Shown here piece after piece: positions 31,709 through 43,351 of a stretch of 64,000 nt of DNA. The stretch is from positions 10,231,113 to 10,295,112 of the forward strand of contig NC_087081.1 in the NCBI RefSeq assembly GCF_026151205.1. The letters are read 5' to 3'. The notes below the pieces were generated by a model. It made no database searches, was not told the DNA's origin, and saw nothing but the letters and a program-made list of their open reading frames with translations. This stretch comes from Bolinopsis microptera. Its lineage: Eukaryota > Ctenophora > Tentaculata > Lobata > Bolinopsidae. The position numbers were made by a program, and so were the translations under genes. The first letter of the stretch is position 1; each line of letters opens with the position of its first letter.

Positions 31709-32091
31709 ATTTTAACTCTAAACATTTGAAAATTTTGCACTCAATTCTTAAATCTTTCAGGGATTGGCGTAACCAAACAGACGTACCAGTAACATTGGGT
31801 GAAGTAAGCTGTAAAAATAATGACACTGACATATCAGATTGCGATTCTAGGATTAAGAGACATGACTGTAAATACCGGGACAGCATTTGGCTCCGCTGCT
31901 TTAGTAATACAGGTTTGATGTTAATTAATATGTAATACAACAATATTTATATTTTGATTAATCGGGACAGAAAAGTCATATTCATATTGTCGATCAGTAG
32001 GGAAAAATTTAAGGTGCAACAGATAGTTCTCAAAACTTTGTAGTTCTATTGGAATTTTTTAGATAGCAATTGTTACCTAGCAATTTTCCAG

Positions 32092-35000
32092 GATGTGCAA
32101 AGGAAAATCAGGACGTATCACATAAAAATTGCGCTATAACAAACATTGGTGGATTTTTGAAGAAACTGTGTTTTGATGAGAGTAGAAAAGAGTACTTTCA
32201 CATGTGTGCCTATTCGAATGTTAGCTATGTAATGGGTAGTGAGAATAACACGCTCTCAAGTGTCTCCTCTGTGTGTCAAAATGATCAGTATGTTTATCAG
32301 GCGTGTGGTTTTAATACAAAACCAACAAAACAAAGTTATTTCCTTTGTGGAGGTTATTTCAGTGGGTTAGGAGTAAATAGTTTTGTGGTGTGTAACTTGG
32401 ATTGTGAGAATTATTCTGGTGAGAACACATCATTGACCACTTATACGGACAGCAGCACAAATATTGAGTGCGATGACAAATGTGACATTATAAAGTGTGA
32501 AGATGAAAGTCAGTGTGGTGGTCACACGTACGGAGTTAACTGCGAGTATTATAAACCTGTATCCTATGTTTGTGATGGACATGATGATTGTACTGACGGG
32601 GAGGATGAAAGGGACTGTGATGTTGAGAACACCACACTACACACCTGTATTCATTACTTCAGTAAAGTGACGTATGGACACGACATTCTAGCCCCCATAC
32701 TTAATTACACTAGGTGTGCTGTGTTTGATCTCAGTTCAGGTGATAAATATCCGTACTGTTACAATTATCTAGACCAGACAAACTGCACTGATGTGACCAG
32801 AGTGGGAGGACACTGTTTGATCAGTGGTTATATGTCTAGTGTCTCCAAGTACGTGGTCTGTGGTAATGAATTTAAGCAGGCCAATGAGCCAGTTAATCTT
32901 TGTGATGATAACCTAGAAAATGAATGTAATTCACCACCTGGGTTAAGTGCAGACTGTCTTGTTCACAAACACAAACTCTGCGATGGATTTAGTGACTGTG
33001 TTGATGGTAGTGATGAGACTCTTGATATATGTCACTCCACAACGTTGGGTTATTTGAATTGCAGTCGAAGCTTTAATGCCGATAAAAACATGCCAATACC
33101 TGTCGCATGGTTACTGGATAATCAAAGAGATTGTTTGAATGGAGAAGATGTAAAAGGAAACTTTGAGTTGACAAACTGTGGAGAGATAGATGAAGGTACT
33201 AAGAGAATATATTTAGGAAACAAAACCTGCCAGGATGTTTTACTGTGTCCTGGAGATTCTGAGAACGGCTATGTTGAATTTAACTTTCTTTGTGATGGTA
33301 TAAATTCTTGTGAAGTTGAAAATGAGATCTGTATGATTTCAAGAGATTTCCCGAGCATCAATACATCTGCTATAATCAAGAGCTGTGCTGTACGAGATTT
33401 GTGCGAATCAATGGAGGAATCTGAACATTCTAATTGTCATATTCAGGAATTTGAGAGTTCAGCAGGAAATGCGTTTGGTGTCAAAATGGAAATTAACGTC
33501 CCAACATCAAACGTTAACTGCAGTTATCAGTTTGGTGAATATTATGTCTTCTTGAGTTGCATGGGTTTATGTCTAAATGCTACTTGTCCTCTTCAGAACA
33601 CTTCCCTAGAATATGATTCATGCCCTGGTCAGTATCCTGACCGAGTCTACACTCTCACGAACAACAAAGCTCTCACTTTTGTCACAATGTCCGATGAGGG
33701 TGAGTATGAAAATGCATACTTCCAATGTGAAAACAATAAATGTATTGAATACAGTCAAGTATGTAATCTTGTTGATGACTGTGGTGACATGTCGGATGAA
33801 CGAATTTGTACAAACCATTTAGTTTGTGAGGATACGAAAAACCGGACAGATGTAAAAGACCACCTAATATCTCATTCCCAGAAGTGCGATGGGAGATTTG
33901 ACTGCTTTGATTTATCAGATGAATGTAATCTGTCATGTGGTAAGGAAATCTTAGCCAATTGGGCATTGAAACTTAATTGCTGGCTGCTGGGCCTTTGTGC
34001 AGTCATTTTTAATGTCATCATGGTGACCAAAGTTGCAAGTTCCGTAAGAGAATCCGAAACAGGTAGTATGCTTTGCACTAGAGTGCTTGTCTGTATAATC
34101 GGATTAGGAGATTTCCTTATAGGAGTTTACTTGATCATATTGTCTGTATTCGACAGTATCATTTTAGGAAAGGATTACTGTGCAAAGCAAGCAGAGTGGT
34201 TATCAGGCACTGCTTGTTCTGTTTTGGGAGTGATCAGCACTACGGGATCACAACTATCGCTATTTTCAATGACCGCGTTAAGTTTGATGAGGATGTGGGG
34301 AATCATGAATAGTTCTTTGAGAGCTCCTACCCGCGTCAATAAAAGAGCAGTAACAAAAGCTGCCGTGATTGTGATCGGAGTGGTTACTGCCTCGCTATCA
34401 GTAGCGATTGTACCCTTGATCCCCGCCCTAGAAGACTACTTTGTGCAAGGCATGTTCTATGATCCAGACTACAAGTTATTTATCGGTTTTCCGAACAAAA
34501 TAAAGCACATCAAGATTCTTGACGCATACTACAAAAATGAGAATTTCTCCGCTGATACATCTTGGGCTGAGATCGGTGAAAAGGTTGATGGCATGTTCAC
34601 CCAAAGTTATGGTAGCTTAAATAAAGGTGCCGTCCACTTTTATGGTAATGATGGCGTGTGCCTTTTTAAGTACTTTGTTCGAAGTGACGATCCTAGAAGA
34701 AGCCGAACAACATCGGATGTGGAAGTGGACATGATCGACGTGAAAGGAGATATGATAGTATGGGTCATGCTGGGTGTCAACTTATTCTGCTTTGTGGTGA
34801 TTACTTTGTCTTACTTGTTGATCAACATAAAAACTCAGAAATCATCCAGGAGTTCTGGACGAAACAAAAATCCACAAGCTCTCCGTAAAAGCCGGGAAAT
34901 GCAAAACAGGATTGCTACCATCATTGCAACAGATTTTGCATGTTGGGTACCATTTAAGCATTATGATTATAAGCGGGCTCCACAATCTCGAGTCAATCGA

Positions 35001-35277
35001 TGCTACAGATTGGTACGTAACATTCGCAATGATAGTTTTACCACTGAATTCTGTCATCAACTGTTTACTGTATGACAACACTGTGAGAGAATTTTTTAGT
35101 AAGATTATCCAACGTTTTGCTGTTAGATTTTCAAATGGTGTCAGTTATTTAAGATCGCTTCGAAATGCTCAAGCAGCACAAACGCAAGTTATTATTGAAG
35201 AAATGGGAGACAATATTGGCGAGGGAATGTCGCCTGTGGCACCCTCAGACGAGATTATCACGAAAACGCCAATTTAG
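32092..35277 (+). pseudogene. LDLa-repeat, LGR-like seven-transmembrane receptor exon with frameshift
   Basis: One large exon starting after TTTTCCAG at 32,091, in phase with the preceding SRCR exon. The ectodomain has about five LDL-receptor class A modules, recognised by the C-D-x4-D-x3-DE type calcium motif: CDGHDDCTDGEDERDC (about 32,570), CDGFSDCVDGSDE (about 32,980), a weaker one near 33,290, CNLVDDCGDMSDERIC (about 33,765) and CDGRFDCFDLSDEC (about 33,885). The 7TM domain (about 33,950-35,080) resembles leucine-rich-repeat/relaxin-type receptors: GLGDFLIGVYL in TM2, EWLSGTACSVLG before TM3, FACWVP in TM6 and LPLNSVINCLLYD in TM7 (Cys for the usual Pro). The E/DRY site reads MRM. The second extracellular loop is unusually long, about 105 residues. 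Near 34,950-34,956 the frame shifts by one base between TM6 and the rest, so the uncorrected frame stops at 35,073. The C-terminal tail ends at 35,277. Confidence 0.8.
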
Positions 35278-37365
35278 ATGGAAATGTAGAAAAACTGATA
35301 ACAAGGTGAGACTTTATAAATTTATAAGAGATTTACAACTTTACAAGGTTCTTTGATAAAGAGGATTTAGTTTTCACTGAGCACCATTAAGAGACATTAT
35401 CCTTATATATAGGGTAGTTCGTGATCAGCACTATGCTTTGCGGTAATGTTTTGGAGTTCATATCTTTTTTTAAAGATCAAATCCCAAGTATAATACTAAA
35501 TACAATAAAACCCGATTTACCGCGCCCCGATTTACCGCAAACCCCGATTTACCGCGGGCATTTCCTTTCCCCAAGTACGGCTTAACATTCATAATGTAAA
35601 CAACCAAAACCCTGATTTACCGCAAACCCCGATTAACTGCGGCTTTTTCGTATTACTGTCTTACTGTAGTGTTGTTATAATTAATTAGTTAATTAATTAG
35701 TTAATTAATTAGTTAATAATTAATTAATAATTAATTAGTTTGACATTCACAAGAGGTTAGGGATTAATATTAAGCTGATAGCTATGAACATTAGTTGAAA
35801 GATCACTGATCATCTTTGGTTTTAATGACCATTCAAATTTTCAGGAAATCATTACGTTAGTGGATTCTACCTGCAACTACCAAATGTATGGACAATACAA
35901 GTGGAACTTTCTTCTTTAGAGTGTGGAACTTTCTTCTTTAGAGCCACCACGTGATCTCAGCGATGATATTTGTACCCAGGACTGCTTCAGTTAATTATTT
36001 AGAATATTTGGACAATCGCTTTTTACTAAGACGAAATTTTTGATAACGTATTTAAAGCGTATATTGACATAATGAAAGGGGATAAAAGTGACAACCTCTT
36101 CAGTGTTTCTATTTATACTTGTAACACGACTTTGTTGTGTAGTTTTTTTAATTTCTACTTTTCTTTAAAATGAAAAATTTAAAAAAATTAAAAAAATAAA
36201 ATAAAATTTAATTTTAAAAAATTTAAAAAATTTAAAAAAAAAGAAAAAATATATAAAACAACTTTTCTTTCGAGGTGACTCCATGTTCCAACCATGATCA
36301 ATAAGCATGACCAGTAGCCGTATTTGTACATTTTTCTACCTAGATTTTTCTACCTATAAAAGTGATGTTTAACTTTAATGATTTTGTTGACGTATTTGAT
36401 ACTTGCGTTTAATTATAATTTAACTGTTGCAAATTAATCAAAAGTAACATACAATAAAAAGGTGTTTTGAGTTGTATCAGTTTCCGTTTTCATGGAAACA
36501 GTATTTGACGATTGTTTTGCGATACTTAAAAACTCTCAAATTTGATTGTTTATTTGAGAACTGTGATTATTAACTGATTAGTCTTTTCTTGACGAATTTA
36601 TTATGTAATATGTAGTTATATAAGTTCTCATGTTTGTTGATATTATCTTGAAACTATAGCTTGGTGACATAAACTTAAATGTGTTTGAAGTGAGTTATAT
36701 ACAACTTACTTTGATAAATAGGTACGTTATACATAATAAATAAATAGAGAAGCACAATGAGTGCTCATGGTACTTATTCGTACGTATTTTTCGTCCTTCA
36801 TTTTAAGCATAGCAGGATTTTCTTTGATGTTTTTAAAATACAACTCTGCAATTAAAGTATTAAATAATCTTATTTTTCATCGGGTTTGATTCCTCTGAGA
36901 AATTGTTTAATTATTCTTTTTGACTCAGAATTTTATAGAACTTAGATAAATATAATATAATTGGTAAGGCTTTGAAATGAAAATAAACTGTTATAAAATT
37001 TTGAAAAATCTTGGACTGATCAACAACTTATATTGCAAAACCCCTTCAAATTAATTTGACGGATAGACAGCCCAGTGCTTATATAACAGATATAATACGT
37101 GCAAATTATGATTATTCGTCGATTCTAAAAAGTAAAAATGCATGGAAAAATAATGATAAGCGGCGGAATTGAATTATTGCGAATTTAACAAACTATGCCA
37201 TAGCCATGTCATATCCATGTCACTACCATTTCATTAGTCAATAGTCATAGCCATGCCATAACCATGTGTTATAACTATTTCACAGCGACCCTGTTGTGAC
37301 TCGACTAGTTTCCGCTATTTACGGCCATCCATATTCCACAAGGGAGTATCTCCAGTTCACCTCGA
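35278..37365. other. non-coding DNA downstream of the receptor
   Basis: No gene. At 35,505-35,645 about five copies of CCCCGATTTACCGC lie close together; this resembles the terminal repeats of pogo/Tigger elements and may be a relic. A TTAATTAATTAG array is at 35,680-35,735, and a homopolymer-rich A/T block at 36,140-36,260. Confidence 0.45.
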
Positions 37366-37515
37366 TAAATGTACTTTATTGGACGTTATTTGACCGGACA
37401 TCGCGTGGACGGAAGACTTTATTTAAATGGACAAACTGTATTAGAACGGAATTAAAATGAACGCTAGGGCCTCCAGCGTCCAATTAGTGTTCATTAAAAA
37501 TAAAGTATGATAAGG
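37366..37515. mobile_element. CCTTATCGGAC-family MITE copy
   Basis: Carries the family motifs TTATTTGACCGGACAT, AAAATGAACGCTAGGG and CCAGCGTCCAATTA, and ends near TATGATAAGG. It aligns best with the copy at 9598-9804. Confidence 0.6.
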
Positions 37516-37978
37516 TAATAGATTTGTATTATAGTAAATCATCATTACTGGTTTGCAAATTGATCCATATCAAACCTCAGCTAACACTTATCACAGCATC
37601 TAAAAGCATGCAGAAGCTTTGTTTGCGACATGCTTTGGCCATTGCACCGTTGGGTAACTTAATTATTTAGAACTTCACATTGTGATTGTACGATATTCCG
37701 CCCTCGAGATATCCATCATAGTCAACCGAATCTCACAATTCCCACATCACATATTGATTTGTCTGAGTTTAACTCCAATGATGACGGAGCAATTCTGACG
37801 ACAGTAATTATTTCAATTAACTCTCTGAAACAAAAGAATCGGGTTACTGGAACTAATTATTGATTAATCCAGTACTATATCAGAGGTAACTAAGATGCTT
37901 TATGTGCTAAGCTATCTAAATATATACACCTGAAATTAATACATCGAGGATCCCTGCTTCACGCGGGAATTATGGCCT

Positions 37979-38430
37979 GTGATTGGCTGAAACTCTCTTA
38001 GCTCTCCTGTGATTGGCTGAAACTCTCTTAGCTCTCTTGTGATTGGCTGAAACTCTCTTAGCTCTCCTGTGATTCGCTGAAACTCTCTTAGCTCTCCTGT
38101 GATTGGCTGAAACTCTCTTAGCTCTCTTGTGATCGGATAAAACTCTCTTAGCTCTCCTGTGATTGGCTGAAACTCTCTTAGCTCTCCTGTGATTGGCTGA
38201 AACTCCTTTATCTCTCCTGTGATTGGCTGAAACTCTCTTAGCTCTCCTGTGATTGGCTGAAACTCTCTTAGCTCTCCTGTGATTGGCTGAAACTCTCTTA
38301 GCTCTCCTGTGATTGGTTGAAACTCTCTGAGCTCTCCTGTGATTGGCTGAAACTCTCTTAGCTCTCCTGTGATTGGCTGGAACTCTTGTAGCTCTCCTGT
38401 GATTGGCTGAAACTATCTTAGCTCTGATTA
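37979..38430 (+). repeat. 30-bp minisatellite, 15 units, each with a CCAAT-box core
   Basis: Fifteen units of CTGTGATTGGCTGAAACTCT plus CTTAGCTCTC, with a few substitutions per unit and no indels seen. Nearly every unit contains GATTGGCTG, the reverse complement of a CCAAT box. Confidence 0.9.
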
Positions 38431-38950
38431 GATGATTATGATTGTCTGATTATGTGACCAAGGACGGGCTTGTAGACTATAATATATTATATAGCTATTT
38501 TCCCAGTTGTCTTGATGTATCTGGACTATGATATTTGTTGATTTCTTGTTGTAACTTTCTAGGGTTTCAGGTACCTACTTAGTATGCAGGTGTTCATCAC
38601 AATTAGCTCCAGGGATACTGGGATACAAAAGTGATAATTAATTTATTGAGTATACAATAGTTGTAATTCTGAAATAATTTAAGTTTAAAAACAATTCCAA
38701 TTATTTACAGATGTGTTGGAATAATTTATGAATATTTTATTATGCTAGTTAAAAAAATAAACCGAATATGTACAGTTCAATTTTATTTTGAGGTCCTATA
38801 CTTATAGCATTATGCACTGGCCAGTATTTGATTGGAAATCTGGGCTCTGATAGTAGGCTGTATATTGTTGAATGGATTGATCTTGCTGTGGCAGCAAATT
38901 TGGTAGGGTCTAGAGTTTTATTGGAGAGCAAACCGGCTAGGTCAGTTATA
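38431..38950. other. non-coding, AT-rich
   Basis: No element or gene recognised. Confidence 0.4.
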
Positions 38951-39225
38951 ATATGGACTTAAGCCCCTTGCTGAAAAAGCAGTATAAGTGCACTATCGAT
39001 CTTCTTTAGGTAATAGGGTGTTTCGTATCGGCTCCTCTCAATGTACAGGTTGTGGCAGCTAACACGAAACCTTGTTAAGCTTTTTCGAGCATCAGGGATC
39101 TTGACCACTTCTAAATATGTTTCTGGTTCAAAGTCATGTTTAATTTGATTATAAAATTCTAATTTTGGCGAAGATGCCTGGCAGGGTCCTTCAACAAAAC
39201 GACTGTCCGTTATTCTCAATTTAAC
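38951..39225 (-). pseudogene. C-terminal relic of a retroelement ORF
   Basis: A short minus-strand frame reads SLTRFRVSCHNLYIERSRYETP. The LTRFRVSxHxLxIExxRY pattern is the segment just before a Cys-rich terminal motif in many invertebrate non-LTR elements. The following Cys residues (CTYC-like) appear only in another frame, so it is broken. The identification rests on this one motif. Confidence 0.4.
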
Positions 39226-39570
39226 AACGTTTTAACTTCTAAACGAGCTCTATTATAGTCAGCACCGTTTGGTAGCTACTAGTGCGCTGCAGTTATAGAC
39301 CAAATAATTTTAAACATTATCATTAGAAATCGGCATTTTACGTTTTTGGTTTTTACGCTTCCCCAACACAATCTGCACTGTATCTTAAGTGACGAAGACG
39401 GTTCAGTACAAGTGAAAGTGAAAGTTTTCATTCTCTTTCACAGTTTACTGAACATTCTGACCAATTTCTAAATTCACTATACCCTCAAACAACTGAGAAA
39501 CGAAACATTATATTAGCAAATAACATCAGCTCTTCGTAGAAAGTAAAAATATGGCGAACCTCATTAATTA

Positions 39571-39737
39571 GGGGTCGTTCACATATTACGTAATCAGCTG
39601 AGGGGGGGGGGGGGGGGGTTTCCGAATGATTACGCTATAGTGTAATTTTGACACAATAGCTATGTGTAAAACTGATTACGGAGGGGGGGGGGGTAAAAAT
39701 GTTCCAAAAAATGATTACGTACTATGTGAACGACCCC
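39571..39737. mobile_element. 167-bp MITE with poly-G tracts and TTA target duplication
   Basis: Terminal inverted repeats GGGGTCGTTCACATATTACG ... CGTACTATGTGAACGACCCC, flanked by TTA (39,568-39,570 and 39,738-39,740). Two long G runs (about 17 and 11) lie inside. A related right end is at about 52,492-52,530 (GATTACGTAATATGTGAACG). A 3-bp TTA/TAA duplication fits PIF/Harbinger-type elements. Confidence 0.7.
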
Positions 39738-39740
39738 TTA

Positions 39741-42700
39741 TGTTCTAGTTTACAGTACGCCTTATCAAAATCGTGATAAAATTTAATATGCAAGTAAAAT
39801 TGGGGATATCTTGAAGGGATACGTAACCAAGGGGGTTTCCTTTTTGGAGGATTAGTCATGAACTTCATTAGTTGTTTACGACTCACATGTGTAACATGAG
39901 CAATGTGCAGTGGAAGTGTTTTCCCACGCCACCATTTGTGTATCGCTCTTAACCGGTACTACACTACTGCTACTTGTAATTATCGTTAAACTCAAAGCTT
40001 CATCCTTTTGTTGCAGTATACGAACACCAGCTTTTCAGCTAGCTCAGGTCGCAACCTTAATCTACGCTTGTCCATAATATACTCGTAATCTCTAAAATTG
40101 GTCTCACAAATTGACGAAGAACTTTAACACTGAATACTATTTGGGCCAACTGTTTAAGCAGAAAAAGTTCTCCTCCAAAATATTTCCAGTATATTGACGG
40201 ATTAATAAGCTTTGTACCTTTCAGCCTACTTTATTAAGTACGTACCGTACAGCTAATTTAAAGGTACGTACCGTACGTACTTGCCATCTTAGCCCCTATC
40301 CCCCTGATAAAGCAAGTAAGTTAAATTATCTGATGAATTAATCGGGATTAATCATGTTACTTTGCCAGTTGAAAAATGTCTTCAAAGATTAGAATAATGG
40401 TCGCGTTTTTCAATATGTATGTACGGTACAAATTTTGCTACACCTCATTTCGTCATACTCATTGTAAAAGGTAGTGAGGGGGAGGGGAGGGGGGGGGGGC
40501 AAAAGTAACGTTACGTACGTTCATCGCAGTGAGTGAGCTATAAAGGCCAACGTATGTCCCCCCCCCCCCCCCCCTCCTAGTATATTACCAGTAAAATATA
40601 ATCAGTAACTTCCGGTACATCAGTGTATTTTTTAGCTCTGTGTAACTTAACAGTGGCACTATAGTTATGGTTTCTGTACTTTTCTTTGTGTCTCTGATGG
40701 GGTGCACATAGTAGATACCCACCACGGGTCTTTTTATATCACACATATAAACGCCGGTGTTGTGTTTTACTCTTTAACTGTGCGGTCCAATCGTGGATGA
40801 ATCTGCGGATTTATTTTATATTATAGGTAAACACGATTCAGTACGTGTTTTTATATCTTATCGGACCAAACACCAAGGCTTTTTATTTCTAAACGTTGAC
40901 GGCACAAAGCGCTGAAAATCGTTTTGATAGATGAGATCAGTTTAACAGTTCTTTTAAATTATAAAGCTTATTATCAGTCATATCAAGAATAAATGCACTT
41001 GGCAGCATGCATGCAGCATGATGGTAAAAGCAGCAATGTTTTTGATAATTTTCCAGTTTGTGTATAACCTGATATAATGGAATTCATTATATCTACTCGT
41101 ATTTTGTTACCGTTTTTGGAAATGATGGAATGAAGTCCCCACAGTTCCAATAATGTGTATACTGTATAGTCACCTATAAGGTTATATGTCAAACATATGC
41201 GAATGATGTTTGTACAACAAGAAGCTTGTATAAGCTCACCGAACATGGTTAGATCGTTTCAGAAGTAAAAATAAAATGAAGCACAACAAGTTACATTTCT
41301 TCTCATGCACTTTGAGCGAGCCGTTTGTTCGTTTCGGTTGTCAAGTGTTTCATGAAAATTGCCAGTTCTAATCGTTTATTTGCTTCGTAAGTGTATGATG
41401 ATTACGTTATTAGAATTAACTTCACCAGCAAATGCATGAACTATGATTATAATTATGATATTGTTTATATCTCTCCATCGCTAAATCTGAGCCGATAAGC
41501 GAGTGCACGTAATATCGTGCTGTGAATTTGAAAGTTACATTGCATGAACTGAAAAGCAATACGAATGTCCGATGTCTAACATTAGCAGTGTGATGGCGTC
41601 GTTACTCGTTCTGTACCTTATCAACCTTAACAATATCGGAAGTTTACATTAATCTGTTTTGATACTTACCAAGAGGGATGATGTATGCTGGATATTCTGG
41701 TGAAGTCAAATATGTTTGTGGTTCTAGGAAGTAGAGATTAAAGAAGCACCTACAGGAGGGAGGGATCGAGTGAGTGTTTACAGTGTTTACAGATCATAGC
41801 TCATGCATTTAATTTTCATTTGCTAACTTTTCTTTGCGCTTTCTTGTATACAGTGTATAGCTGGTGTTCTGTTCTCGCAGCAGCTTTTTGACAATTTATT
41901 GAAATATACCATACATTTCTTCTAAGTCTAGGATTTTGGTGATCGGTATATTGGCGTTGTGGCTGGGAGTGTTTCAGCATCTACAAAATAAGATAGATTG
42001 AAATATGCTAAAAACATTTTCCATCCATGTTTTATGAATCAAATAATTTGTTTACGGTTTGAGGGTTACAGTTCGCAAAAAAAAATATGGCGAAAATTGC
42101 TTTAACCTCGAATTTGCACATTTTATAAAATTATTTTTACGTCATCGTCGAATCAATTAAAAACTTCCGCTACTCTTCTATCTTTTGTATAACCTCATAA
42201 TATAAGTGAGCGTGGGTCAGACCGCAGTTAATAATGAACAAAAAAGCTATGGTTTATTCTTGCTGAACGAATGCAATCAGCTAATGCACTTTTCCGAAGA
42301 ATCTCTGTTGAGTCGTGCTCATACCACCTTAAGAACCATGATACGAGACCTTAAGAACCTTAGATCCCTATTACTCTTGCTCCGTCTGAATATTACTCTG
42401 CACCTGCCCCAGCCTGTCCCCTCATTTTCTCACGTCCATTTTCGCCGACCATCCTTGTGATTCAAATATTACATTTTAATTTACCCTATCATTAAATAAA
42501 TTAACGTTCAGACCCTCAGAACAGCGTTGATTAATCCGAACTGTCGTGTTTATTGTTTGTAACCTGATATAATTAGTTTCTTGTTATATATTCGGTATCA
42601 GAATAAAGTCCAGGCCCTGTGTAATTTTCGGTTGAGTGTTAGTTTGGAGGTAACCCTGAATATTAGCACCACTAGCAGGTTACCCGTCCTCCGGACGACA

Positions 42701-42880
42701 AAAATTCTTTACTTTTACATATGTTTACTTTCTTAAGTTATTGGGTCAAATTTAAATTTTAAAGACAGCATATTTTTCAACCAAATGTTGAAATTTCAAA
42801 TAAACAAATTTATTGCAAATAACAATCGGAATCAATCCAATTTCAAATCAAATTCATAAAATCAAAATCGCTGTTAACAT
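39741..42880. other. gene-free stretch with G/C homopolymers
   Basis: No gene. Notable are the palindromic GTACGTACCGTAC run near 40,240-40,280, a G run at about 40,488 and a C run at about 40,558-40,574. An open frame at 42,206-42,460 has no recognisable domain. Confidence 0.45.
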
Positions 42881-42881
42881 A

Positions 42882-43351
42882 TTATTTGTCTCCCAATGCC
42901 CAATGACAAAACTCTGATAGGGCGTCTTTTTCCCCAACCCTGCTTTGCACCACATAGTATTGGCCATGGAAAAGAATGGCCTTGGTTTTGCAATCACGTC
43001 CAACAAGGGCCAAGGACAAACTTTGAAAAAGGTTGTGATCTTCTTGGACGTCCAAGAAGATCACAACCTTTTTCAAAGTTTGTCCTTGGCCCTTGTTGGA
43101 CGTGATTGCAAAACCAAGGGTCTTAGAGAGAATTGTCGGGGAAACGTTCTATCAGTTGGTTTCATAGAGATGCTAGGGATGAATAGTTTGTTACCCTTGT
43201 AAGACCCTCCGACAACAACGGCCTCTATGATGTTGTCATGCAATACAGTAACGATGTATTTGGTGCCGTAACAATGACCTTGTTGCGGCTGCAGGTACCG
43301 TAGAAGCATAACATGGCGGCCGACTTTCACTTTCAACTCGCATATAATCAT
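42882..43351 (-). pseudogene. Helitron/Pif1-like helicase C-terminal relic
   Basis: On the minus strand the segment from 43,351 reads LLRYLQPQQGHCYGTKYIV, HDNIIEAVVVGGSYKGNKLF and IPSISMKPTDRTFPRQFSLR. These match the Pif1/Helitron helicase C-terminal region that precedes motif V. A +1-frame continuation gives FAITSNKGQGQTLKKVV (the SNKGQGQTL helicase motif), and 42,882-42,950 gives FHGQYYVVQSRV, the last helicase motif. Between these two parts the sequence is reversed on itself (a 140-bp palindrome), and there is a frameshift, so the gene is dead. Confidence 0.75.
42980..43119. repeat. 140-bp perfect palindrome
   Basis: The sequence from 42,980 to 43,119 equals its own reverse complement with no spacer; the centre is between 43,049 and 43,050 (TTGGAC|GTCCAA). 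It consists of the helicase motif-V coding segment inverted against itself. Confidence 0.95.

Larger units (their letters stand above)
25363..31912 (+). pseudogene. receptor block B: second TSP1 - SRCR - X - SRCR, with in-frame stop
   Basis: Tandem duplicate of block A including intron sequence. Exons: TSP1 25,363-25,527 (WSECSVTGGRGNQTRMRTC, closer to a normal TSP1 than block A), SRCR 25,844-26,078 and 26,188-26,339, X 26,513-26,950, SRCR 27,244-27,484 and 31,761-31,912. Phases are the same as in block A. The first half of the last SRCR has TAA at 27,441-27,443 (block A has GTC TCA where block B has TTC TAA), which truncates the frame. The intron between the two last exons has grown to 4.3 kb because a LINE inserted in it. 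The final exon ends in phase 1 and joins in frame to the LDLa/7TM exon at 32,092, so block B and the 7TM exon look like one gene. Confidence 0.75.

Noticed and set aside
37979-38430. CRISPR-like regular array
   Set aside because: Units are contiguous with no unique spacers and the genome is animal; it is a minisatellite.
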